64,000 nt of DNA from Streptomyces sp. yr375. GTDB lineage: Bacteria > Actinomycetota > Actinomycetes > Streptomycetales > Streptomycetaceae. Shown in pieces: positions 28,382-37,695 of this stretch (positions within the stretch are counted from its first letter, which is position 1; each line of letters opens with the position of its first letter). A program made the position numbers and the translations under genes. The notes below the pieces were generated by a model that was not told the DNA's origin, made no database searches, and saw only the letters and a program-made list of their open reading frames with translations. The stretch lies in assembly GCF_900110755.1 (NCBI RefSeq), contig NZ_FOFF01000050.1, positions 1 through 64,000 of the forward strand, written 5' to 3'.

Positions 28382-31279
28382 ATGTCCCTCCGCACCACCG
28401 GCAACGCCGGCGACAGCACCACTGACGTCGACTACGTCGAGGACGTGTCACCGGGCACCGGAGCGCTCGCGCCCCGCGCCTGGTACGCCTCTTCGGACGC
28501 GAAGTCCCTGTCGCTGAACGGACGGTGGAGTTTCCGTCTGTCGGCGACGGCGGACGCCGAGGACGACTCGTTCGCCGCGGACGGGTACGACGCCGGGGAC
28601 TGGGCCACGGTCACGGTCCCCGGCCACTGGGTCCTCCAGGGCGACGGCGCGTTCGGGTCGCCGATCTACACCAACCACCTCTACCCGTTCCCGGTCGACC
28701 CGCCCCGGGTCCCCACCGACAACCCGACCGGCGACCACCTGCGGGTCTTCGACCTGCCGGCGGACTGGCCCGCCGCCGGGGACGCCGTACTGCGCTTCGA
28801 CGGCGTCGAGTCCTGCGCCCGGGTGTGGCTGAACGGCACGGAGATCGGCGAGTTCAAGGGCTCGCGGCTGGCGCACGAGTTCGCGGTCGGCCGGCTGCTG
28901 AAGCCTTCGGGCAACGTCCTGGCGGTGCGCGTCCACCAGTGGTCGGCGGGCTCCTACCTGGAGGACCAGGACCAGTGGTGGCTGCCGGGCATCTTCCGTG
29001 ACGTCACCCTGCTGCACCGCCCGGCGGGCAGCGTCCTCGACTTCTTCGTGCACGCCTCCTACGACCACGTCACGGGCCAGGGCACCCTGTGCGTCGACTC
29101 CGACGTCGACGGACGGGTGTCCGTACCCGCCCTCGACATCGATGTCGTCACCGGAACGGCCGTGACGACGGCAGTTCAGCCGTGGACGGCGGAGACGCCG
29201 AAGCTGTACGACGGGTTCCTCGTCACCGAGGGCGAGCGGGTGCCGCTGCGCATCGGTTTCCGTACCGTCGAGCTGGCGGACGGCCTGATCAAGGTCAACG
29301 GGCGGCCGATCCTCTTCAAGGGCGTCAACCGGCACGAGTGGCACCCCGAGACCGGCCGCGCGCTCGACCTGGAGACGATGCGCGAGGACGTGCTGCTGAT
29401 GAAGCGGCACAACCTCAACGCCGTCCGCACCTCGCACTACCCGCCCCACCCGGCCTTCCTCGACCTGTGCGACGAGTACGGGCTGTGGGTGATCGACGAA
29501 TGCGACCTGGAGACCCACGGCTTCGTCGAGCAGGACTGGCGGGACAACCCCGTCGACGACGACCGCTGGACCCCCGCCCTCCTCGACCGCGCCGCCCGCA
29601 TGGTCGAACGGGACAAGAACCACCCGTCGGTCGTCATCTGGTCCCTCGGCAACGAGGCCGGCACCGGACGCGGCCTCACCGCGATGGCCGAGTGGATCCA
29701 CGGCCGCGACACGTCCCGCCTCGTGCACTACGAGGGTGACATCAACTGCCGTGACACAGACGTCTATTCACGCATGTACGCCTCCCACGAGGAGGTCGAG
29801 CGGATCGGCCGGGACCTGGACGGCGGCACCCACACGCGCCGCCGACTGCCCTTCATCCTCTGCGAGTACGCCCACGCCATGGGCAACGGCCCCGGCGGAC
29901 TGGCCGACTACCAGCGGCTGTTCGAGGCCCACGAGCGGCTCCAGGGCGCGTTCGTCTGGGAGTGGATCGACCACGGCATCGAGCACCCGGAGCTGGGCTA
30001 CGCCTACGGCGGCGACTTCGGCGAGGAACTGCACGACGGGAACTTCGTCTGCGACGGACTGCTCTTCCCCGACCGGACGCCGTCCCCCGGCCTGGTCGAG
30101 TACAAGAAGGTGATCGAGCCGGTCGCCGTCGAGGGCTTTGGCGACGGCACGGTCCGCGTCACCAACAAGCAGGACTTCGCGGACCTGTCGGCGCTGGCGT
30201 TCACCTGGACGTTCGAGGCCGACGGCGAGACGGTCGCCACGGGCGGCCTCGCGGTGCCCGCGCTCGCGGCGGGCGAGTTCGCGGACGTGAAGCTGCCGCA
30301 GCCGCCCGCGGACCCGCCGGCCGGTGCGGAGACGGGCTGGACGGTGCGGGCCGTGCTCGCCGAGGACACGCCGTGGGCGCCCGCCGGCCATGTGGTGGCC
30401 TGGGGCCAGGCGCCGGTCGCGGCACGGACCCGGCCGGCCGTCGTCGCGGCCACGGGGCCGGTGTCCGACGGACGGCTGATCACCCTGGGCCCGGCCTCCT
30501 TCGACGCCCGCACGGGCACGCTGCGCGCCCTCGGCCCGGTGGCGGTGACCGGCCCCCAACTGGACGTGTGGCGGGCGACCACCGACAACGACGACGGCGC
30601 GGCCTGGCAGTCGGACGTCCGCCACGGCGTGCTCTGGCGCAAGCTGGGCCTGCACCGTATGCAGCACCGTCTGGACGCGGTGGAGCTCGGCGACCGGGCG
30701 CTGACGGTGCGCACCCGGGTGGCGCCGGCCGCCGCGGAGGTCGGCCTGTCGACGGTTTACAGGTGGACGTCGGACGGCGACCGCATACAGCTCACCGTGT
30801 CCGTCACACCGGAGGGCGACTGGACGGTCCCGCTGCCCCGTCTCGGCGTCCGCCTGGGACTGCCCGGAGCCGCGACCGACACGGTGACCTGGTTCGGCGG
30901 GGGCCCCGGGGAGGCGTATCCGGACAGCGCGACGGCGTCGACGGTCGGCCGCTGGCAGTCGACGGTCGACGGCATGCAGACGCCGTACGTCCGTCCGCAG
31001 GAGAACGGCGCCCGCGCCGACGTCCGCTGGGCGGAGCTCGGCGGACTGCGCGTCGAGGGCGATCCGGCGTTCTGGTTCAGCGCCCGCCGCTGGACCAGCG
31101 AGCAGTTGGACGCCGCCCGGCATCGCACCGACCTGGTGGCCGGGGACACGGTGTGGGTCCACCTCGACCACGGTCAGCACGGCCTCGGTTCGCAGTCCTG
31201 CGGCCCGGGCCCCCTCCCGCAGTACTTCCTCGACGCGACGGCCACCACGTTCTCGTTCGTCTTCACGACGACCGGCTGA
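28382..31279 (+). CDS. lacZ: Beta-galactosidase, glycoside hydrolase family 2
   Basis: Cytoplasmic retaining glycosidase of 965 residues, close in size to E. coli LacZ, that splits imported beta-galactosides. The N-terminal sugar-binding and Ig-like domains precede the TIM barrel, which begins near RPILFKGVNRHEWHPETG. The acid/base is E425 in SLGNEAGTG and the nucleophile E495 in LCEYAHAMGN. The C-terminal part (from ~690) resembles the small-chain beta-sandwich of LacZ, with WFGGGPGEAYPDS. ATG 28382 follows GGAGACAG. There is no signal peptide, which fits uptake of intact disaccharide by the upstream ABC genes. A strong hairpin lies just after the stop. Confidence 0.95.
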   Translation: MSLRTTGNAGDSTTDVDYVEDVSPGTGALAPRAWYASSDAKSLSLNGRWSFRLSATADAEDDSFAADGYDAGDWATVTVPGHWVLQGDGAFGSPIYTNHLYPFPVDPPRVPTDNPTGDHLRVFDLPADWPAAGDAVLRFDGVESCARVWLNGTEIGEFKGSRLAHEFAVGRLLKPSGNVLAVRVHQWSAGSYLEDQDQWWLPGIFRDVTLLHRPAGSVLDFFVHASYDHVTGQGTLCVDSDVDGRVSVPALDIDVVTGTAVTTAVQPWTAETPKLYDGFLVTEGERVPLRIGFRTVELADGLIKVNGRPILFKGVNRHEWHPETGRALDLETMREDVLLMKRHNLNAVRTSHYPPHPAFLDLCDEYGLWVIDECDLETHGFVEQDWRDNPVDDDRWTPALLDRAARMVERDKNHPSVVIWSLGNEAGTGRGLTAMAEWIHGRDTSRLVHYEGDINCRDTDVYSRMYASHEEVERIGRDLDGGTHTRRRLPFILCEYAHAMGNGPGGLADYQRLFEAHERLQGAFVWEWIDHGIEHPELGYAYGGDFGEELHDGNFVCDGLLFPDRTPSPGLVEYKKVIEPVAVEGFGDGTVRVTNKQDFADLSALAFTWTFEADGETVATGGLAVPALAAGEFADVKLPQPPADPPAGAETGWTVRAVLAEDTPWAPAGHVVAWGQAPVAARTRPAVVAATGPVSDGRLITLGPASFDARTGTLRALGPVAVTGPQLDVWRATTDNDDGAAWQSDVRHGVLWRKLGLHRMQHRLDAVELGDRALTVRTRVAPAAAEVGLSTVYRWTSDGDRIQLTVSVTPEGDWTVPLPRLGVRLGLPGAATDTVTWFGGGPGEAYPDSATASTVGRWQSTVDGMQTPYVRPQENGARADVRWAELGGLRVEGDPAFWFSARRWTSEQLDAARHRTDLVAGDTVWVHLDHGQHGLGSQSCGPGPLPQYFLDATATTFSFVFTTTG

Positions 31280-31293
31280 TCCGACGCCTCGCA

Positions 31294-31327
31294 TGGCCGG
31301 CCGGCAGGCTCCCCTGTCGGCCGGCCA
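31294..31327. terminator. Bidirectional hairpin terminator
   Basis: A 15-bp stem (TGGCCGGCCGGCAGG at 31294-31308, partner at 31313-31327, one G-U pair) with a 4-base loop lies between the converging GH2 and MFS genes. It can serve both. Confidence 0.75.
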
Positions 31328-31345
31328 GTCGGGGCCGGGGCGGTG

Positions 31346-32668
31346 TCATCCCCGCCCGGCGCGCCCTACCGGTGTCGCCAGGGCCGCCCCCGCGATCAGT
31401 ACGCAGGCCCCGCCGGCCAGCAGCGCGACCGGCGTGGTGCCGTGCCGTTCCGCCGACCAGGTCAGGACGGCCGCGCCGACCGGGGCCGCCGCGTACTGCA
31501 CCGTCCAGAACGCGGAGGTGACCCGGCCCAGCAGCGGTTCCGGGGTCACCTCCTGGCGCAGGGACAGGGAACAGGTCCCCGCGACGGCGACCCCGGCCAG
31601 GAACACGGCGCACAGCGCGCCCACGACGCGGGGGTCGTGCGCCCGTCCCAGCCCCATGACGGCGAGCCCGCACACCGCGACCGCCGCCGTCCACGTCGGC
31701 CCGAAACCGAGCCGACGGCGCACCCGGGCCACGGCCAGCGAACCGACGACGGTGCCGAGCGCCCCGGCCGCCATGACGGACCCCACGGTGCCGTCGTCAT
31801 GGCCGAGGTCGTGCTTGAGGTGGTAGATGACGAGGTCGTTCAGGCCGAGCGTGAGGAAGCTGAAGACGAACAGCAGCGCGGTCAGCGCGCGCAGCACGGG
31901 ATGGCCGTACAGGAACGCCACCCCGACCCGCAGGTCCTGCCACAACCCGGCCCGCTCGCCCGGCTGTTGACCGTCCGGCCGTTGACCGTCCGGCTCCTTC
32001 GCCAGGGCGTCCGACGGTCGTAGGTCGTCCGGCGGTCGCCGCCGGATCCGTACGACGCAGAGGCAGGCCGCCGACACACCGAAGCTGGCCGCGTCGACGC
32101 CGACCGCCGCGGCCGGGCCGGTCCAGGCGGTGAGCGCGCCCGCGCACACCGGGCCGAGCACGCCCGCCGCGGCGGCGGTCGCGTTGAGCCGTCCGTTGGC
32201 CTCGGTGAGCTGCCCGGTGCCGACGAGGCCGCGGACCACGGTGACGTAGCCGACCGCGAAGAGCATGCCGACGGCCTCGCACAGCGGCAGGACGGTGTAC
32301 AGCAGCCAGACCTGCGGCCCGACCAGCCACACCAGCGGGATCAGCCCGTACAGCGCCATGCGCACGAGGTCGCAGGCGATGAGGAGGCGGCGGCGGTCGA
32401 CCCGGTCCACGACCGCCCCGGCGAACACCGCCGCCACGACCGAGGCGGCCCCGCCGACCGCCGTCAGCAGGCCCATGGCGGCGAGCGAGCCGGTGACCTG
32501 GAGGACGAGCAGCGGCAGGGCGATCAGGGCGAAGGAGTCACCGAGGAAGGACAGGGTCTGCGCGGCCCAGAAGACACTGAAGTCCCGTTGCTTCCACAGG
32601 GGTTGGCCGGTGCCGGGCGTGACGTCCGGTGGTCGTCGCAGTCGTCTGTTCCGTGCCTTGTACGCCAT
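31346..32668 (-). CDS. MFS transporter (drug-efflux-like)
   Basis: Inner-membrane major facilitator of 440 residues with about twelve hydrophobic segments. The N-terminal half begins with FSVFWAAQTLSFLGDSFALIALPLL, and the loop between helices 2 and 3 carries GAVVDRVDRRRLL, the MFS motif A region (Gx3DRxxRR). This pattern fits the MFS_3/enterobactin-exporter-like group of actinobacterial efflux proteins. A hydrophilic Asp/Gly/Gln loop divides the halves. The ATG at 32668 has only a distant GGGAG, so a nearby downstream start is possible. It is divergent from the xylanase gene, and its substrate is unknown. Confidence 0.9.
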   Translation of the reverse strand: MAYKARNRRLRRPPDVTPGTGQPLWKQRDFSVFWAAQTLSFLGDSFALIALPLLVLQVTGSLAAMGLLTAVGGAASVVAAVFAGAVVDRVDRRRLLIACDLVRMALYGLIPLVWLVGPQVWLLYTVLPLCEAVGMLFAVGYVTVVRGLVGTGQLTEANGRLNATAAAAGVLGPVCAGALTAWTGPAAAVGVDAASFGVSAACLCVVRIRRRPPDDLRPSDALAKEPDGQRPDGQQPGERAGLWQDLRVGVAFLYGHPVLRALTALLFVFSFLTLGLNDLVIYHLKHDLGHDDGTVGSVMAAGALGTVVGSLAVARVRRRLGFGPTWTAAVAVCGLAVMGLGRAHDPRVVGALCAVFLAGVAVAGTCSLSLRQEVTPEPLLGRVTSAFWTVQYAAAPVGAAVLTWSAERHGTTPVALLAGGACVLIAGAALATPVGRAGRG

Positions 32669-32797
32669 ACGGCCCCCGCCCGTCTCCCGTGTTCGGCGCA
32701 GTTCCCGAAGTCCCCGGCAACCTTACGTCCGGCGGCGGCGACCCACCGGCGAAGCACCCGCGTCCTGCGCCACTCCCCACCCCCTTGAGGAGCAGCC

Positions 32798-33883
32798 GTG
32801 CCCCACACACCGGGAACTCACCGTCACCGCCGCCGCGTTGCGCATCCCGTCCCGCTCGCCGTCGCGGGCGCGCTCGTCGCCACGGCGGCCCTCGCGCTGC
32901 CGTATCTGACGCCGGAGGCCTCGGCCGCCACCACCCTGCGCGGCCACGCCGACGCACGCGGGGTGAGGATCGGCGCGGCGGTCGGCGACACCCCGCTGAC
33001 CTCCGACGCGTCGTACACCGCCGTCCTGGACCGGGAGTTCAACTCGGTGACGGCGGAGAACGCGATGAAGTGGGACGCCGTCGAACCGAGCCGGGGCAGC
33101 TTCAACTGGGCGGCGGCCGACCGGCTGGTGGCCCATGCGGCCGCCCACGGCCAGGGCGTACGCGGTCACACCCTGGCCTGGTACGCGCAGTTGCCGTCCT
33201 GGCTGAAGAACGGCAACTTCTCCGCGGCCGAGCTGAACACGATCCTCAAGGGTCACATCGACACCGAGGTGGGGCGCTACAAGGGCAAGGTGTACGCGTG
33301 GGACGTGGTCAACGAGGCGTTCAACGAGAACGGTTCGATGCGTAGTTCGCTGTGGCAGGACAAGCTCGGCACCGGCTACATCGCCAACGCGCTGCGCTGG
33401 GCGCACGCCGCCGACCCCGCCGCGAAGCTGTACATCAACGACTACAACACCGAGGCGGACAACGCCAAGAGCGACGCCCTGTACGCGCTGGCCCAGCAAC
33501 TCCTCTCCCAGGGCATGCCGTTGAACGGGATCGGCTTTCAGGCGCACTTCGAGGTCGGCAAGCTCCCGGCGTCGATGAAGGCGAACCTGAAGCGGTTCTC
33601 CGACCTCGGTCTGGAGGTGTCCATCACCGAGCTGGACGTCCGCATCCCGCTGCCCGCCTCCTCGGCCGAACTCGCCCAGCAGTCCGCCGACTACAAGACG
33701 GCGACCGAGAACTGCCTCGGCGTGCCGCGCTGCGCCGGCGTCACGGTGTGGGGAGTCAGCGACAAGTACTCATGGGTGCCGGGCACCTTCAACGGGTACG
33801 GGGCGGCGCTGCCGTACAACGAGAGCTTTGCGGCGAAGCCGGCCTACACCGGGCTGTCGAACGGTCTGGATCCGACAGCCTGA
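32798..33883 (+). CDS. Secreted endo-1,4-beta-xylanase, glycoside hydrolase family 10
   Basis: Secreted xylanase of 361 residues that cuts the xylan backbone with retention. GTG 32798 follows TTGAGGAGC. The signal peptide ends near PEASAATT (~43). The catalytic domain fills the remainder, with AENAMKWDAVEP, WDVVNEAF (acid/base E173) and SITELDVR (nucleophile E278), plus WGVSDKYSW near the end. Many Streptomyces GH10 enzymes carry a CBM2 or CBM13 tail; this one has none, so it is a catalytic-domain-only form. It is followed after 162 bp by another secreted hydrolase on the same strand. Confidence 0.96.
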   Translation: MPHTPGTHRHRRRVAHPVPLAVAGALVATAALALPYLTPEASAATTLRGHADARGVRIGAAVGDTPLTSDASYTAVLDREFNSVTAENAMKWDAVEPSRGSFNWAAADRLVAHAAAHGQGVRGHTLAWYAQLPSWLKNGNFSAAELNTILKGHIDTEVGRYKGKVYAWDVVNEAFNENGSMRSSLWQDKLGTGYIANALRWAHAADPAAKLYINDYNTEADNAKSDALYALAQQLLSQGMPLNGIGFQAHFEVGKLPASMKANLKRFSDLGLEVSITELDVRIPLPASSAELAQQSADYKTATENCLGVPRCAGVTVWGVSDKYSWVPGTFNGYGAALPYNESFAAKPAYTGLSNGLDPTA

Positions 33884-34045
33884 CACCGGATGGGCGGTAA
33901 GCGTCTTCCCTCCGCCTTTTCCCCCCGCGTTCTCCCTCCAGCACCCACTGTTTCCTCAACAGACCTTGTGCGTCCCTCCGGTCGGCCTCAATCTGAGCTT
34001 TGTTCAACTCTCCCCCTGCTCCTCCCCGACCGGAGACACCCCCAC

Positions 34046-35374
34046 ATGAGACGACTCATCGGCACCCTCGCCGCCGGCGTCCTGGCCCTGACCGGCCTCA
34101 CCACGGCCGCCGCGGCCCCCGCCCAGGCGGCCTCCGCCGCCGCGTCCGGCAGTTTCAACATCCTGACGTACAACGTCGCGGGCCTGCCCGAGGGACTGAG
34201 CTCCGGCCATCCGGCCACCAACACCCCGCTGATCTCACCGCGGTTGGGGGCCTACGACATCGTCAACGTGGAGGAGGACTTCAACTACCACGCCGCGCTC
34301 TACGCGGGCGACAACCACCCGTACCGCACCGCCACGAGCGGCGGCGCGGCCATCGGCGACGGCCTCAACACCCTCTCGGACTACGCCTTCGAGGACTTCG
34401 AGCGGGTGCGGTGGAACGCCTGCACGGGCACCAACTGCCTTACGCCGAAGGGTTTCACGCTGGCCCGGGTCCGGTTGGCCGAGGGCGTCTTCCTGGACCT
34501 GTACAACGTCCACACCAATGCCGACGACTCGGCCGACGCGCTGGCCGCCCGACGCGCCAACGTCCTTCAGTTGTCGGACTTCATCAAGGCGAACTCGTCA
34601 GGCAACGCGGTGCTCGTGATGGGTGACACCAACACGCGCTACACCCGCGCCGGGGACAACATCCGCGTCCTCGCCGACGAGAACGGCCTCACGGACGCGT
34701 GGGTCAAGCTGGTGAAGGGCGGTACCCGGCCCACCCAGGGCGCGGACGCGCTGCTGTGCCCGACGACCGCGCCGACGAACGACTGCGAGGTCGTGGACAA
34801 GGTCCTCTACCGCGGCAGCAAGCTCCTGTCCCTGAACGCGACCCGCTACAACAACGAGTGGGCGTCGTTCCTGGACTCCGCGGGCGGCAACCTCTCGGAC
34901 CACTTCCCGCACACGGTCGACTTCTCCTACACCCTCAACTCGGCTTTGCGGGCGAGTGACTTCATCGGTGGCCCGCACGGCACGGCCTTCAACGACGCGG
35001 ACGACCTGCCGGCCACCCCGGCCCCGCGCACGCTGACCCTGCGCGGCGGCGCCCGCCTGGACGCGGTCACGCTGACCCACGACGGCGGCACGACGCTCAC
35101 CCACGGCGGCACGGGCGGTACGGCGACGTCGCTGACGCTGGCGACGGGTGAGCACCTCACCTCGGTGAAGGTGACGCAGGGTCAGAAGGACGGCCTTACC
35201 AGGATCTTCTCGGCGGCGTTCACGACGGACAAGGGCCGCACGCTGGCCTCCGGCACCGCGACGACCGACACGGCCACCTTCACCGCGCCGTCCGGCTGGC
35301 AGATCGTCGGCTTCACGGGCCGCGCGGGCGACGAGATGGACAAGCTGGGCGTCCTGTACGCGCCGATCGGCTGA
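34046..35374 (+). CDS. Secreted EEP-family phosphodiesterase with jacalin-like C-terminal domain
   Basis: Secreted 442-residue protein. The signal peptide (MRRLIGTLAAGVLALTGLTT) ends near AQAA. Residues ~40-300 form an endonuclease/exonuclease/phosphatase fold with FNILTYNVAGLP, the metal Glu in NVEED, VMGDTNTR and NLSDHFPH, the set used by DNase I, exonuclease III and neutral sphingomyelinases. Residues ~320-442 (LRGGARLDAVTLTHDGGTTL to FTGRAGDEMDKLGVLYAPIG) look like a jacalin-type lectin domain, which would bind sugars. The substrate may be a phospholipid such as sphingomyelin, or nucleic acid; motifs alone do not decide. ATG 34046 follows CGGAGACA. It converges on the acetyltransferase gene. 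Confidence 0.88.
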   Translation: MRRLIGTLAAGVLALTGLTTAAAAPAQAASAAASGSFNILTYNVAGLPEGLSSGHPATNTPLISPRLGAYDIVNVEEDFNYHAALYAGDNHPYRTATSGGAAIGDGLNTLSDYAFEDFERVRWNACTGTNCLTPKGFTLARVRLAEGVFLDLYNVHTNADDSADALAARRANVLQLSDFIKANSSGNAVLVMGDTNTRYTRAGDNIRVLADENGLTDAWVKLVKGGTRPTQGADALLCPTTAPTNDCEVVDKVLYRGSKLLSLNATRYNNEWASFLDSAGGNLSDHFPHTVDFSYTLNSALRASDFIGGPHGTAFNDADDLPATPAPRTLTLRGGARLDAVTLTHDGGTTLTHGGTGGTATSLTLATGEHLTSVKVTQGQKDGLTRIFSAAFTTDKGRTLASGTATTDTATFTAPSGWQIVGFTGRAGDEMDKLGVLYAPIG

Positions 35375-35392
35375 GCCTCGCTCCTGCCCCGA

Positions 35393-36058
35393 CTAGCCGG
35401 GCCCCGGCGTGGAATTGGGAGCGTCCGGGGCCGCGGCCTCCAGCTCTTCGACGCTGCCGGACATGATCGTCCGGATGTGCTCGGTGAGGTGCTCGGCGGG
35501 CCAGTCCCACCAGGCCACGGCGAGCAGCCGGGCGACGTCCGGCGCGCTGTAGCGGACCCGGATGAGGCGGGCCGGGTTGCCGCCGACGATCCCGTAGTCG
35601 GGCACGTCGGCGGTGACCACGGCCCCGGCGCCGATGATCGCCCCGTGCCCGATCCGGACGCCCGGCAGCACCGTCGCGCCGTAACCGAACCAGACGTCGT
35701 TGCCGACGACGGTGTCCCCCCGGTCGGGCAGGCCGGTGAGCAGGTCGAAGTGCTCGGCCCAGGACTTGCCCATGGTGGGGAACGGGAAGGTGGAGGGGCC
35801 GTCCATACGGTGGTTGGCGCCGTTCATGATGAACCGCACGCCGGTCCCCACCGCACAGAAACGGCCGATGACCAGCTTCTCCGGCCCGTAGTGGTAGAGC
35901 ACGTTGCGCGCCTCGAAGGCGGTCGCGTCGTCGGGATCGTCGTAGTACGTGTACTCCCCGACCTCGATCAACGGGGACGTCACCAACGGCTTGAGCAGCA
36001 CCACCCGAGGCTGCTCGGGCATCGGGTGAAGCACGGTGGGATCGGCGGGCACGGGCAT
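35393..36058 (-). CDS. Vat/CatB-type acetyltransferase (left-handed beta-helix)
   Basis: Xenobiotic acetyltransferase of the hexapeptide-repeat class, 221 residues. The start MPVPADPTV at 36058 follows AAGGACG. It carries the family stretch FIMNGANHRMDGPSTFPFP and later VVGNDVWFGYGATVLPGVRIG and AIIGAGAVVTADVPDY, which form the beta-helix and the acetyl-CoA site. The His of NGANHRM corresponds to the catalytic His. Relatives acetylate streptogramin A or chloramphenicol, but chromosomal Streptomyces homologues often have untested substrates. It is downstream of the membrane protein at 36169 on the same strand, with a 110-bp gap. Confidence 0.9.
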   Translation of the reverse strand: MPVPADPTVLHPMPEQPRVVLLKPLVTSPLIEVGEYTYYDDPDDATAFEARNVLYHYGPEKLVIGRFCAVGTGVRFIMNGANHRMDGPSTFPFPTMGKSWAEHFDLLTGLPDRGDTVVGNDVWFGYGATVLPGVRIGHGAIIGAGAVVTADVPDYGIVGGNPARLIRVRYSAPDVARLLAVAWWDWPAEHLTEHIRTIMSGSVEELEAAAPDAPNSTPGPG

Positions 36059-36168
36059 GGCGGGCGCGTCCTTGGGGCTCGGGTCGGGAATCCGCCCATG
36101 ATCGCAGCCCGAGCCACGCGAGGCCCGTGATTTCATCCCCGTGCCCTGAGCTGTGCCGATAGGTGCGA

Positions 36169-37278
36169 TCAGACGCGGGAGACGGTTCCGCAACTGTCGG
36201 ACGCGTCGCCCTCACCGACGCCCTTGCTGCGGTCGTACGGATCCTTGGTCGGACCGGTCGGGTCGGGTCCGGCGGACGCGGTCGCCCTGAACTCCGGGTG
36301 CAGGAAACCGTCGTAGACGTCACAGGCGGAGTTGCCGAGCTGCTGGTCGCGGTTGTGGAGGACCAGTCGTCCGGCCGTGACGTCGTAGTGCGCGGGGTCG
36401 GGGAGTTCGACGTCGATCACGCGCCGCACGATGGTGCGGGTGACCTCGTTCGAGCCTTCGGCGAGGCGGACGGGATAGACGAAGGTGTAGTCGGCGTGCA
36501 CGGCGACACCGGCGAACTCGCCCTTCTTGAAGGTCATCCGCCCCCGCGTCTTGACCACGTCACCCACGATCCGGACTTCGTCGGGGTCGAAACGGCTGAA
36601 CAGCGTCAGCGGGTCGTTCTTCTCGTCCGGGGAACGGAGGGACGTGTTCAGGTAGTTGAGAAGGTCCGGTTGCTTGGGGTCGAGCAGCGAGAGCGCCGCG
36701 GCGGGACGTTCGCCGCGCAGCGTCTTCGGGTCGAGGTTCGCACCGACCAGCAGCTTTCTGGTCAACTCCAGTGCCTGCGTGACCCGTTGCTTGGATGCCG
36801 ACCCGACGGCCGTCGCGGCCGGCAGGACGATACCCGCCTCGCCATCGGCCCAACTCAGCGCCGGAGAACCGGCGAACGGCCTGTCGATGGTGGGAACCTG
36901 CTCGGGCGCGGGAGCCGGCGCACCGGTCGGAGCGGCGGTCTCGGCGGGCAGCGGCGACCCGGCGGCGACCTCCGGCTCCCCCATGGAGAACGGGTCGCCG
37001 GGCAGCAACGAGGGCTTGATCGACACGACGACGACACCGAGCGCCAAGGCGACTCCGAGTACGGACCACAGTTTTCGCCGCCGCCCGGCGCGTCCGTCCA
37101 ACTCCCGCGAGGCGGGCCCGGTCCGCCACCCCTCCGGCTCACCCTGGCCCCGCAACCGCTCGGTGACCATACGGGCCCGAGCCGAGGGCTCCTTCGGCGC
37201 GGACGCGGCAGCCCCGCGCTCGCTCTCCTCGACGAACGCCCGCCATTCGTCATCGGATATCGGCGATCTGTCAACCAC
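36169..37278 (-). CDS. Membrane-anchored extracellular protein, unknown function
   Basis: Unrecognised 369-residue protein. It has a cytoplasmic N-terminus rich in Arg and Glu, one membrane helix near 70-90 (LWSVLGVALALGVVVVSI), a Pro/Ala-rich stretch (SPLPAETAAPTGAPAPAPEQ), and then an external domain of about 230 residues. The external part includes LSLLDPKQPDLLNYLNTSLR and VHADYTFVYPVRLAEGS, with two Cys near the end that may pair. A GTG start at 37278 has AGGAAGG about 11 bases away. The type of protein is common in Streptomyces but no function is known to me. An upstream partner gene is not evident. Confidence 0.8.
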   Translation of the reverse strand: MVDRSPISDDEWRAFVEESERGAAASAPKEPSARARMVTERLRGQGEPEGWRTGPASRELDGRAGRRRKLWSVLGVALALGVVVVSIKPSLLPGDPFSMGEPEVAAGSPLPAETAAPTGAPAPAPEQVPTIDRPFAGSPALSWADGEAGIVLPAATAVGSASKQRVTQALELTRKLLVGANLDPKTLRGERPAAALSLLDPKQPDLLNYLNTSLRSPDEKNDPLTLFSRFDPDEVRIVGDVVKTRGRMTFKKGEFAGVAVHADYTFVYPVRLAEGSNEVTRTIVRRVIDVELPDPAHYDVTAGRLVLHNRDQQLGNSACDVYDGFLHPEFRATASAGPDPTGPTKDPYDRSKGVGEGDASDSCGTVSRV

Positions 37279-37332
37279 TGCTCTGCGCGCCTTCCTGTGC
37301 TGCGACGTTGTTCTGCGAGGCGTCTCGCGGGG

Positions 37333-37578
37333 TCATCCCAGACCCGCGGGCGGCGGATCCGACCCTCGGTTGGGATTCTGCGGAACGCCTCCTGACGACC
37401 CGCCAGCCCCACCCGAACGCCTAACGACCGTACGGGACTTGGCGGTCTCCCGCACGGCGAGGGTCTTCGATCCCGCAGACACGGAAGCGGAAGCGGAACT
37501 CTCAACGGAAACAGAGCTCGCGGCCGAAGACACCTCTTCGGCGTCCTTCCTCACTGGCGAAACCTCACCCCGCACCAC
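37333..37578 (-). CDS. Possible small Ser/Ala-rich ORF, doubtful
   Basis: An open frame of 81 codons (or 73 from a GTG at 37554) lies in the 417-bp gap between the membrane protein and the TetR gene. Its product would be low in complexity (SSAASSVSVESSASASVSAG) followed by a basic and Gly-rich tail, with no domain or signal peptide. No good ribosome site precedes it. It may be part of a leader region rather than a gene; the rest of the gap shows nothing I can name. Confidence 0.2.
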   Translation of the reverse strand: MVRGEVSPVRKDAEEVSSAASSVSVESSASASVSAGSKTLAVRETAKSRTVVRRSGGAGGSSGGVPQNPNRGSDPPPAGLG

Positions 37579-37695
37579 CCCCCGGCGTTGCGTCGCGGCA
37601 CGTTACCAGAGCACGCACCCGCCCTCCCACCTGCGAAAGCCCTAAGATCCGGCCCAGTACCTCCACCACCCCCGAGCGCACACAAGGCGGTTCCC

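Noticed and set aside
35393..36058. Vat/CatB-like acetyltransferase as self-resistance gene of the polyketide cluster
   Set aside because: It is 17 kb beyond the cluster border among unrelated genes, and the predicted polyketide is not of the streptogramin A type.
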